DNA from: Actinomycetota bacterium
Lineage (GTDB): Bacteria > Actinomycetota > UBA4738
Direction: 5' to 3'
DNA length: 5,771 bases
Assembly: GCA_005885025.1 (NCBI GenBank)
Contig: VAYC01000322.1
Span: 1-5,771 of the forward strand
The position numbers and the translations under genes are program-made. Of the stretch, positions 1-5,240 are shown piece by piece (the first letter of the stretch is position 1; every line of letters starts with the position of its first letter). The notes below the pieces were generated by a model. It was not told where the DNA came from. It saw only the letters and a program-made list of their open reading frames with translations, and made no database searches.

Positions 1-239
1 CCATGTCTCGAGCCAGGAGCGACAGACGTCGAGGAGGTCGCGGGAGATGTCGCTAAAGATGACCCTCCCCTGAGGGCCGACTCGTTCAAGAGCCTCGAAT
101 GCAATCAGCCCGTCTCCAGCTCCCACATCGAGGACGGTCTCGCCATCACGGATGGCCGCGTTCTCCAGCACCTTCCCCCGAACCCGAGTGAGCGTCTCCA
201 AATGTGCCCTGCGCCTTCCGGATCACCACCGTGGCGCCG
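1..239 (-). CDS. class I SAM-dependent methyltransferase, N-terminal part, frameshifted near its start and cut by the window edge
   Basis: On the minus strand, positions 222 to 1 are open and encode a Rossmann-type methyltransferase N-terminus. Motif I, the SAM-binding glycine loop, reads VLDVGAGDGLIAFEAL, followed by the beta-2 segment GRVIFSDISRDLLD, whose acidic residue normally contacts the SAM ribose. Ahead of motif I is a helix, RRRAHLETLTRVRGKVLEN. The frame is closed upstream by TGA at 225-223, but RRHGGDPE, typical of the N-terminus of this kind of actinobacterial methyltransferase, is encoded at 239-216 in the adjacent frame. Restoring one base near 215 would join the two as GGDPE-x-RRAHLE. 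No good start codon lies upstream of RRHGGDPE in its frame (TGA at 263-261), so the N-terminus may be further damaged. In-frame alternatives are TTG at 201-199 and GTG at 171-169. The substrate cannot be told. The gene lies about 200 bp downstream of the cyclase on the same strand. Confidence 0.75.
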
Positions 240-436
240 AGCTCGGACGCCGCAGCTTATTCAACTCTCGTGTCCAGCAAGAAGTCGCTAGGCTCCACGA
301 AGTTGCGAGGTCGAGCTCTCCAAACATCGGAAGGGCGCGCCTTGGCCCTGTCGGTGGGGGTGGAGCCGTAGGTGTGCCGGCCATCGAATTCGCAACGTGG
401 CCACTCCGCCGAGACGGCCCCGGTTCGGACTTGCGC

Positions 437-1789
437 TCAACCGCTCCAGACGGCGAACAGCCGCCACTCCCCGGCCACGCCTCTCAGCGCGTGCGTTCCG
501 CGATCCTCCAGGACGATGTCGGAGCCAGTCGCGAGGTCCCTGACCGTCCCCGACACGAGGACCTCGCCCGGGCTGGCCTCGCCCATGACCCTCGCCGCGA
601 TGTGCACAGTCAGCCCGCCGATGTCCCCTCGCCTCAGTTCGATCTCCCCCGTGTGCAGGCCGACACGGACGTCGGTGCCGATCCCTCGCAGGGCATCCCG
701 GAGGGCCAGGCCACACCGGATCCCCCGGCCCGGGCCGTCGAATGTCGCCATGATGCCGTCACCCGTCGTCTTGATCAGCTGGCCGCCGTATCGTTCGACG
801 CACCCCGCCGCAGCGTCGTCGTGCGCGTCCAGGACCTCGCGCCATCGCTCGTCGCCCAGCTCGGCGGCCTGCTCGGTCGAGCCGACGATGTCGGTGAACA
901 GCACAGTGGCCAGGACCCGGTTCGCCCGGCCACCGCGCCGCTCGCCCGTCATGAACTCCTCGATCAGGTCCGCGACGAGATCGCCCCCCTCGTAGATCAG
1001 CGCAGCGTCCGAGCCCTCCAATTCGACCAGCCGCGCTCCCTCGATGTGCTCCGCGAGGTAACGGCCCTGCTCGAGCGGAGCCAGCGCGGCGTCCTTCCGA
1101 TGCAGGACGAGCGTGGGGGCCTGGATCGAGGAAAGCACCGGACGGGCGTCCACGTCGTAGAGCGCCCGCATGTCGTAGAGCGCTCGCAGGTAGGCCTGCA
1201 GGGCCCCCGGACTGGTCATGGCGCGCTGGAGTCTGGCGTGCCACCGGCGGAAACGTTCGTCACCGGCCCGGCTGGGTACCAGGAACCACACCAGGGCTTC
1301 CGTGCCCCACAGCTCGCTCATCTGCTCGATCAACTGGTCGGCGACCTCCCGGGGCAGGCCAAACGGATAGTCCGGGGCGGACAGGGCCCGGGCGGAGGTG
1401 TTCGCCAGGATCAGCCCGGCTGTGCGCTCAGGCTTCGTGGCAGCGAACAGCATCCCCATCGGTCCCGCATCGAAGACGGCCATCACCGTGGCGATCTCCG
1501 AGCTGGCGTGATCCATGACCGCGACGGCCTCCTCGACATACGACTCCCAGGGCGGAAGGGCATGCAGCGGGACCGGGTCGGACATGCCGGTGCCGCGGCG
1601 GTCGAACCGGATCATGCGGCAGAACGAGGCGAGCCGCATCGCGATACGCACGAACGTCGGGTCCTCCCACTCGATGTCGGGGTTGCTGAAGCTCCCGGTC
1701 GCCAGCAGGAGGTCCGGCGGCCCCTCTCCCACGGTCTGGTACGCGATGCGCTCGTTCTCCAACCGCGCGTAGTGCGTCTCGGGCTGCAC
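437..1789 (-). CDS. alpha/beta-hydrolase-fold/class III nucleotide cyclase fusion (LipJ/Rv1900c-like), hydrolase site degenerate
   Basis: A complete 450-aa protein from a GTG start, with no strong Shine-Dalgarno. The start is chosen because QPETHYAR-x5-IAYQTVGEG is where this family begins. Residues 10-282 form an alpha/beta-hydrolase fold (FDRRGTGMS at 62-70, AATKPERTAGLILANT at 116-131, PTLVLHRKD at 225-233). The nucleophile elbow, normally GxSxG, reads AVFDA (104-108), so Phe replaces Ser; the catalytic His position after GSD (259-261) is Ala262. Residues 290-450 form a class III cyclase domain: FTDIVGS with metal ligand Asp300, KTTGDG with purine-contacting Lys340 and metal ligand Asp344, VRVGLHTGE, and Asp389 in the second specificity position. 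The NxxxR transition-state pair is His396/Arg400. Lys/Asp is the adenylyl-cyclase pattern, so cAMP synthesis is the likely output, with the hydrolase fold as a sensor. There are no membrane segments, so it is probably cytoplasmic. Mycobacterial Rv1900c (LipJ) has the same order and size. It is divergent from the VOC gene. Confidence 0.93.
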   Translation of the reverse strand: MQPETHYARLENERIAYQTVGEGPPDLLLATGSFSNPDIEWEDPTFVRIAMRLASFCRMIRFDRRGTGMSDPVPLHALPPWESYVEEAVAVMDHASSEIATVMAVFDAGPMGMLFAATKPERTAGLILANTSARALSAPDYPFGLPREVADQLIEQMSELWGTEALVWFLVPSRAGDERFRRWHARLQRAMTSPGALQAYLRALYDMRALYDVDARPVLSSIQAPTLVLHRKDAALAPLEQGRYLAEHIEGARLVELEGSDAALIYEGGDLVADLIEEFMTGERRGGRANRVLATVLFTDIVGSTEQAAELGDERWREVLDAHDDAAAGCVERYGGQLIKTTGDGIMATFDGPGRGIRCGLALRDALRGIGTDVRVGLHTGEIELRRGDIGGLTVHIAARVMGEASPGEVLVSGTVRDLATGSDIVLEDRGTHALRGVAGEWRLFAVWSG

Positions 1790-2113
1790 AGAACGAGGGT
1801 AGTTCAGCGCCGAAGCGCGGGGAACCTGGCCGGCCGGCGAGCCTCCGGCTCATCGATGGTCCGGAAAGCCTCGTGCTGCCCTCCCCTAGGGGCTTCGACT
1901 CATCCTTGGCTGGTAGCGTCCCGTTCAGAGATGGTTGTGTTCATGAGCGCATGCACGAGCAGCGGAGGACCGAGCGCATCGACCTCCCCCACGCAGGCCG
2001 CATCGTCTCCGACAGTGGCGCCAACCCTGTCGGCTACGCGTGTTTGTCGTTCGAACCGGAGAGCTCGCCGCGCCGGCAGGGCGCTCCAGCACGACCTCGG
2101 GTACTGTGGCAGG
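1790..2113. other. divergent intergenic region between cyclase and VOC genes
   Basis: About 320 bp that should carry the promoters of both flanking genes. It holds a 10-bp palindrome, CCCCTAGGGG, at 1883-1892, which could be an operator or chance. I see no convincing -35/-10 pair for the cyclase. Several frames are open across it, as is usual at this GC content. One plus-strand frame spells a lipoprotein-like run from ATG at 1931 (MVVFMSAC then a Ser/Thr/Pro-rich stretch), but its hydrophobic core is too short for a signal peptide and codon bias is weak, so I do not call a gene. Confidence 0.5.
2102..2107 (+). promoter_or_regulatory. candidate -10 element for leaderless transcription of the VOC gene
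   Basis: TACTGT fits the TAnnnT core of actinobacterial -10 elements and ends six bases before the GTG start at 2114. That is the geometry of a leaderless transcript, and the start has no good Shine-Dalgarno (only GGCAGG directly before it). No recognisable -35 hexamer lies at the expected distance; the sequence there is GC-rich. Weak evidence. Confidence 0.25.
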
Positions 2114-2455
2114 GTGGCGTCGCCGATCCGACTCGTGGAGTTCCCCGCCGACGAGCCGGCCCGGGCGCGCCGCTTTTGGACCGTGCTCTTGGGGGTGGAA
2201 CTCGAGGACCGTGCCGACGGCGAGGGGGACGGCTGGCAGACCGGCGGAGACGGTCCCGCGCTGGGCCTGCACCCGCGGGGAACGGGCCCTGGGGACCGGG
2301 TGTCGCTCCCGTACTTCTCCGTCTCGGACATGGAAGCGGCGCTGAACCGGGTCCGCGAGCTCGGCGGAGAGGTCATCCACCCGGGGGAGCGGTGGAGCGT
2401 CTGCCGGGACAGCGAGGGAAGCCCCTTCGGACTCGCCCTCGACGCGCCGCGCTAG
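2114..2455 (+). CDS. VOC (glyoxalase/bleomycin-resistance fold) family protein
   Basis: A 113-aa protein, the normal size of a single VOC module. The GTG start begins at ASPIRLVEFPADEP, the usual first strand. The order is beta strand with Glu9 in the first metal-ligand position (VEFPAD), helix ARARRFWTVLLG (16-27), middle strands ending in RVSLPYFSV (62-70), helix DMEAALNRVRELGG (72-85), then VIHPGERWSVCRDSEGSPFGL (87-107), where Glu101 is the usual C-terminal metal ligand. Metal binding is therefore possible. VOC proteins of this kind dimerise to form the active site and include isomerases, dioxygenases and antibiotic-binding proteins; substrate cannot be inferred. The reading frame is open far upstream, but that stretch is antisense to the cyclase, so GTG 2114 is the plausible start. 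The closest gene downstream is a possible small ORF 76 bp away. Confidence 0.88.
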   Translation: MASPIRLVEFPADEPARARRFWTVLLGVELEDRADGEGDGWQTGGDGPALGLHPRGTGPGDRVSLPYFSVSDMEAALNRVRELGGEVIHPGERWSVCRDSEGSPFGLALDAPR

Positions 2456-2531
2456 GCTACGCGGCCCCGCACCAAGGCCCCCGATCGGCTTTACCTCGTG
2501 GCCTTCGACCCCCAAACGCGGGGAGGGGAGG

Positions 2532-2693
2532 ATGCTCACTCAAGTCATCGAAGGCGTGCTTTGGAGAAGCTCTCGGCCGGGCTACGCGGGCGAGCGCGGC
2601 CGGTCCGTGGATGCCTCAGAGGCCGATACGTGGACTGCGCTCGCGAAAGAACGTCCTCCCGGGGGCACCACGAAGGTGTTTGGTTCTGGCTGA
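2532..2693 (+). CDS. small ORF of 53 aa with strong Shine-Dalgarno, unrecognised, possibly a truncated gene
   Basis: ATG is preceded by a purine-rich run containing GGAGG at 2522-2526, five bases before the start, and a second GGAGG abutting it. This is one of the best ribosome-binding sites in the window. The product starts MLTQVIEGVLWRSSRPGYAG and ends KVFGSG. It is not hydrophobic and has no signal peptide or cysteines. WRSSRPGY followed by a D-x-W helix faintly recalls the N-terminus of dual-specificity-phosphatase-like proteins, which would make this a truncated start of a larger gene, but no phosphatase signature (HCxxGxxR) follows in any frame before 2972. That resemblance is from memory and unverified. 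It could be a short leader ORF or chance. Confidence 0.4.
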   Translation: MLTQVIEGVLWRSSRPGYAGERGRSVDASEADTWTALAKERPPGGTTKVFGSG

Positions 2694-2972
2694 CGCGTGA
2701 CACATCGGCTCGGGGTGATGGGTTACTTCTTGCGGCCTCATACACATCGACCCTCTCCTCACGCTCGGTGCTAGGCGGGCCTGACCCAATCCGGGCACCG
2801 TACGGGTGGGGTGACCTCGTCGAGGCGCGCTTGGCCCATCGGCGACCAGGAAGCGCTGTAGCCATAGCCATGAGGCTATCGTCGAGCCTCCTTCGAAGGG
2901 GCGAGGCCGGAGGGTTTGATTGGGGGCGGCCGGAGGATCCAGACGGTTCGATCGAGAAAAAGGGAGGGCGGT
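2694..2972. other. intergenic region upstream of the DUF421 gene
   Basis: No gene that I can support on either strand. It holds a small hairpin at 2864-2879 (ATAGCC, loop ATGA, GGCTAT; six perfect pairs) without a T-run, which could be a weak terminator or a 5'-leader structure. The last bases carry the ribosome-binding site of the DUF421 gene, GGGAGG at 2962-2967. Confidence 0.5.
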
Positions 2973-3497
2973 ATGGGGCGCATCGCCGCGGCGATGGGGT
3001 CGGTGTCGGGCGGGATATCGAAGGACCTGTTCCACCTGCAGGTCCCCTGGGGGGAGAAGGTCATCCGGGCAGTGGTCGTGTACGCGTTCCTCCTCCTCAC
3101 TCTACGTCTCTTTGGGCGACGCGAGCTCGGCCAGTTCACGGCATTCGATCTGGTGGTCCTGCTCACCCTGTCGAACATCCTGCAGAACGCCATGATCGGG
3201 GACGACACTTCGCTCCTAGGCGGGCTCGTCGGTGCAACCGTGCTCCTCACAGCGAACCTAGCCCTCGCCTACGCCGTGTTCCGGAGCAAGTCCTTTCAGC
3301 GATTGGTCACGGGGCAGCCGAGGATCCTCATTCGGGACGGCGTCCTGCAGAAGCAAGCACTTGATGTGCAGCGGTTGACCGAGCAAGACCTACTGGCCGC
3401 GGTCCACAACCAAGGGCTGGAGGACTTCAGCCGTGTCCACCTGGCGATCTCCGAGCCCAATGGGACGATCTCAGTGATCCCGAGGGCCGAGGAGTAG
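2973..3497 (+). CDS. DUF421 (YetF/YcaP-like) membrane protein
   Basis: A 174-aa protein from ATG 2973, chosen because GGGAGG lies five bases before it; an in-frame TTG at 2916 lacks such a site. Three predicted membrane segments sit at about residues 30-47 (VIRAVVVYAFLLLTLRLF), 58-75 (FDLVVLLTLSNILQNAMI) and 82-103 (LGGLVGATVLLTANLALAY). Family hallmarks are GRRELGQFTAFDLV (48-61), SNxxQNAMIGDD (67-78), then a soluble domain with PRILIRDG (116-123), RLTEQDLLAAVHNQG (134-148) and the terminal NGTISVIPR (163-171). DUF421 proteins have an N-terminal membrane bundle and a cytoplasmic alpha/beta domain; biochemical function is not established, and Bacillus YetF-type members have been linked to spores. 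Length and motifs look intact. It stands alone, with about 170 bp to the next gene. Confidence 0.93.
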   Translation: MGRIAAAMGSVSGGISKDLFHLQVPWGEKVIRAVVVYAFLLLTLRLFGRRELGQFTAFDLVVLLTLSNILQNAMIGDDTSLLGGLVGATVLLTANLALAYAVFRSKSFQRLVTGQPRILIRDGVLQKQALDVQRLTEQDLLAAVHNQGLEDFSRVHLAISEPNGTISVIPRAEE

Positions 3498-3499
3498 GG

Positions 3500-3513
3500 G
3501 TCCGATTACGGAC
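3500..3513 (+). terminator. short hairpin just after the DUF421 stop codon
   Basis: GTCCG, loop ATTA, CGGAC: five perfect GC-rich pairs beginning two bases after the TAG. There is no T-tract, and the stem is short, so it could be a weak intrinsic terminator, an mRNA 3'-end stabiliser, or chance. Confidence 0.3.
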
Positions 3514-3669
3514 GCTGATCTGGAGACGCTGCACGGACCCGACGTGGCCCACGCACCGGGGCAAGAGACGGGGAAATGAGCATGCGGGGTCAACGGGCGG
3601 CGTACAGATGCGCGCTGACGACTTAGGCCCCCTGGCGAGGCTGAGCCAGCTTCGATTAGGGTCAGCCGC

Positions 3670-4028
3670 ATGACCGAAAGCGATGAGGAACTGCTCGTGG
3701 ATTTGGAGCGCGAGCTTCAACGGGCGATCCGGAGCCACGATCGCCGGTCACTGGAAGGCCTCCTCGCCGAAGAGTTCCGAACTACCGGTTCCTCTGAATT
3801 GGGCGCAGTGGACCGGGAGCAATGGCTCGAGCTGACTACCGAGGGAGGTCCGCAAAGTGCGTGGTTGTGGGCGACATCGGGGTCGTCGCCTCGGTGGTGA
3901 ATCGCGAGGGGACCGTGGCCGGCCAACACACCAGCGGAGAGTTTGCCTCCGTCGATACCTGGCTGAGACGGAACGACCGCTGGCAGATCGTCAATCGCGT
4001 CGTCCTCGCTATCGAGCCTGACCAATGA
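3670..4028 (+). pseudogene. NTF2-like (SnoaL/DUF4440-type) protein, split by a frameshift
   Basis: The first frame starts at ATG 3670 and encodes an N-terminal helix typical of cone-fold NTF2-like proteins: LLVDLERELQRAIRSHD, then LEGLLAEEFRTTGSSELGAVDREQWL. It ends prematurely at TGA 3898-3900 after nonsense-looking sequence. The family's C-terminal half is in another frame, from about 3856 to TGA 4026-4028: VVVGDIGVVASVV, GQHTSGEFASVDTWL and NDRWQIVNRVV, the usual last strands. Moving between them needs net loss of 3n+1 bases between about 3835 and 3860. The linker between WLELTTE and the VVVGDIG strand also looks shorter than usual, so a deletion of a few tens of bases is possible instead of a single-base slip. 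Intact, it would be about 120 aa, a small soluble protein of unknown ligand. ATG 3670 has no good Shine-Dalgarno. Sequencing error is an alternative. Confidence 0.75.
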
Positions 4029-4039
4029 GGCATCTGTCG

Positions 4040-4072
4040 CCCAGGCCAGCCTGAGCCATAGGCTGGCAGGGG
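4040..4072. terminator. strong hairpin between convergent genes, candidate bidirectional terminator
   Basis: The core stem is GCCAGCCT (4045-4052) pairing perfectly with AGGCTGGC (4060-4067) over a seven-base loop, GAGCCAT. An AG/AG internal mismatch is then closed by CCC (4040-4042) with GGG (4070-4072). It begins 12 bases after the NTF2-like stop on the plus strand and about 38 bases after the GroES-fragment stop on the minus strand, exactly where convergent genes would share a terminator. There is no T-tract on either side, common in high-GC actinobacteria. The left arm doubles as part of a 13-bp inverted repeat with 4303-4315. Confidence 0.6.
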
Positions 4073-4315
4073 TCGGGCCCGCTGCCCTACCGGACGGGGA
4101 CGCGCGAAATCAAACCGGCCCGGAGCCTGCCGCCACAACCTCGCCCTCCTGAGGGCGCTCCTTGGCCGTGTCGGAGATGACCAGACAGGAGGCGGTGGTA
4201 TCGTCGCCCTCGCTCGCCTTGACCACGACGCGATCCTCCAGCGGCTTCAGGCCGAACTGTTTGCCCATTCCGTCCTCGCTCCTCGTACGCTCGGACAGCA
4301 CGTGGCTCAGGCTGG
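4046..4315. repeat. 13-bp perfect inverted repeats flanking the GroES fragment
   Basis: CCAGCCTGAGCCA at 4046-4058 is the exact reverse complement of TGGCTCAGGCTGG at 4303-4315, with mismatches beyond each end. The pair brackets the truncated GroES: 51 bp past its stop and 34 bp ahead of its start. A shorter core, AGGCTGG or its complement, recurs at 4060-4066 and 4344-4350. No clear target-site duplication is seen outside the arms and no transposase lies between them. It could be a relic of a small element, a recombination footprint, or a GC-rich coincidence. Confidence 0.5.
4110..4268 (-). pseudogene. groES: co-chaperonin GroES, truncated to its N-terminal half
   Basis: The start is ATG at 4268, preceded by GAGGA four bases upstream, and begins GKQFGLKPLEDRVVVK, the classic first strands of GroES/Cpn10. 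Residues 17-42 are the mobile loop that docks on GroEL: KASEGDDTTAS then CLVISDTAKERPQEG. The hydrophobic anchor LVI (29-31) is kept, but the glycine normally before it is Cys28. The protein continues EVVAAGSGPV and stops at residue 52, whereas GroES is about 95-100 aa. The missing half (beta-barrel core, roof loop and C-terminal strand that joins neighbouring subunits) is not found in any frame downstream, so this is a real loss of sequence, not a single frameshift. It could not form the heptameric lid. No groEL is adjacent. The frame also extends upstream to 4301, but GroES proteins start at the chosen Met. Most likely a decayed extra copy. Confidence 0.82.
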
Positions 4316-4358
4316 ATCGTCGGCGTCACACCCGTTCCGCCTGCCAGCCTCCGCCGAG

Positions 4359-4727
4359 CTACGCTGCCTGGCTTTCCAGCTCGCGGAATGTCGCCCAAGC
4401 GCGAGCCCAGCCGTCCTTGGTAACCGGGAATTCGATGGCCGGGTACGCCGACTGGAATCTCCAGATCCGATACATGTCGCTGCTTGCGCTCAAGACGAAG
4501 TGATCGGTCAGGTGAGACACCTGCTCGCCGAAATTGGTAAATGAGGGCGCAGGGGGGACGGCTTCAGATCGCGCCGCAGCAAGCTCCTTGGACGTCATTA
4601 CGGTGGCGCCGGCGGTGGAAACATAGGACGTAGGCGCCTCGAGCGACTCAGGCTCGCGAAGAGGGGGGAGTTCGATGCCCTCCCCGGGTGATCGCACCCC
4701 CAGGATCGGATCTATCAGTCTGACCAT
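4359..4727 (-). CDS. conserved-looking hypothetical protein, about 122 aa
   Basis: I do not recognise the family. From ATG 4727 it has a Pro/Glu-rich N-terminal third (GVRSPGEGIELPPLREPESL), a Ser/Thr/Ala-rich middle, and a C-terminal half with aromatic, globular character: SFTNFGEQVSHLTDHF, then LSASSDMYRIWRFQSAYPAI, then GWARAWATFRELE. There is no signal peptide, membrane segment or cysteine pair. Third-position GC is high throughout, as in the other real genes, so it is probably coding. ATG 4727 is chosen for the AAAGG seven bases upstream; an in-frame ATG at 4829 would add 34 residues, has no Shine-Dalgarno, but sits about 17 bases below a likely transcription start. The GroES fragment follows 90 bp downstream on the same strand, so the two could be co-transcribed. 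Confidence 0.65.
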   Translation of the reverse strand: MVRLIDPILGVRSPGEGIELPPLREPESLEAPTSYVSTAGATVMTSKELAAARSEAVPPAPSFTNFGEQVSHLTDHFVLSASSDMYRIWRFQSAYPAIEFPVTKDGWARAWATFRELESQAA

Positions 4728-4852
4728 CTCGGCCCCTTTCTGGAAGGGACGCTCTGGCGAACTCGGGGCCAGGAGATGACAGACTCCGGCAGGGTCTATC
4801 AGGTCGGGGCCGGGGACCCGGAAGGGCATCCGTGGCTTGGTACTTGCTATTT

Positions 4853-4858
4853 ATTTTA
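4853..4858 (-). promoter_or_regulatory. candidate -10 element upstream of the hypothetical gene
   Basis: On the minus strand, TAAAAT lies in the only conspicuously AT-rich patch of the window (about 4848-4858). It fits a housekeeping-sigma -10 and would start transcription near 4846, 17 bases before ATG 4829 and about 120 before ATG 4727. The upstream TTGGCC (4884-4879) is a poor -35 at a 20-bp spacing, longer than usual. Confidence 0.4.
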
Positions 4859-5002
4859 GCAGATCGAAAGGGGCTCTCGGCCAAGGCATCATCGTGCAGG
4901 AGAAGAGGACGCGTCAGATCTTAACGGGGTGCGCAAACTCGCCATCGCGAGGCTGGGGCGGCGCGAACTGCTTTTTGTTCGCTCCCGTCCTGGAGCCACG
5001 TT

Positions 5003-5023
5003 GTTCTGCAGTAGTAGCAGGAC
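5003..5023. repeat. hairpin in the gene-free stretch
   Basis: GTTCTGC (5003-5009) pairs with GCAGGAC (5017-5023) over a seven-base loop, AGTAGTA, with six Watson-Crick pairs and one G-T wobble. No T-tract follows. Possible terminator or protein-binding site. Confidence 0.3.
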
Positions 5024-5155
5024 GTTGGTCGGGGGCTGACCAGAAAGCCGACCTGGACTGACTCGCAGACTGGACATCGAATCATTGCGTCCTTCCTCTC
5101 GATTCGTTGGGGGCGGGGGCGGCTGGCATCGCTACGGGGTGGGTCGCCCTACGCG

Positions 5156-5179
5156 GAGCAAGTCTGATACGTATTGCTC
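5156..5179. repeat. inverted repeat with nested 8-bp palindrome upstream of the right-edge ORF
   Basis: GAGCAA (5156-5161) and TTGCTC (5174-5179) flank a 12-base centre; the palindrome ATACGTAT (5167-5174) overlaps the right arm by one base. It lies about 60 bp before ATG 5241, a position suited to an operator, but no repressor gene is visible. Confidence 0.25.
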
Positions 5180-5240
5180 ATTGTTCTAGCAGGTCACAAA
5201 CGCGATCTCCTAGCCGACCTTCACCGCGACCAGACGCTCG

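Larger units (their letters stand above)
4830..5240. other. gene-free stretch of about 410 bp
   Basis: No supportable gene on either strand; open frames here lack starts, ribosome-binding sites and protein-like composition, and no tRNA-like fold is evident. It contains the AT-rich promoter patch near 4848-4858 and several small inverted repeats: GTTCTGC/GCAGGAC at 5003-5023, CGAATC/GATTCG at 5078-5083 and 5101-5106, and GAGCAA/TTGCTC at 5156-5179 enclosing part of the palindrome ATACGTAT (5167-5174). The right end should hold the promoter of the ORF starting at 5241. Confidence 0.5.

Noticed and set aside
1883..1892. Palindrome CCCCTAGGGG as an operator
   Set aside because: A 10-bp GC-rich palindrome is expected by chance in a window of this size, and no second copy or cognate regulator is present; it is noted only in the intergenic entry.
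152..2113. Very long plus-strand open frame continuous with the VOC gene, up to 767 codons in all
   Set aside because: Positions 437-1789 are antisense to the clearly coding cyclase gene, and the translation there is rich in Arg/Pro/Gly with no domain. Only the last 113 codons (VOC) are real.
1931..2113. Lipoprotein-like peptide (MVVFMSAC followed by Ser/Thr/Pro-rich sequence) in the plus strand
   Set aside because: The hydrophobic stretch before the cysteine is only about seven residues with no basic N-region, codon bias is weak, and the frame runs into the VOC start without its own stop.
2498..3364. Overlapping 288-codon plus-strand frame across the DUF421 gene
   Set aside because: Its right half is a shadow of the DUF421 gene in another frame, its composition is Arg/Gly-rich, and the small ORF and DUF421 starts have far better ribosome-binding sites.
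4837..5077. Short open frames on both strands in the gene-free stretch (74 and 62 codons)
   Set aside because: No ATG/GTG with a ribosome-binding site, low-complexity Ser/Arg/Pro composition, and no recognisable motif.
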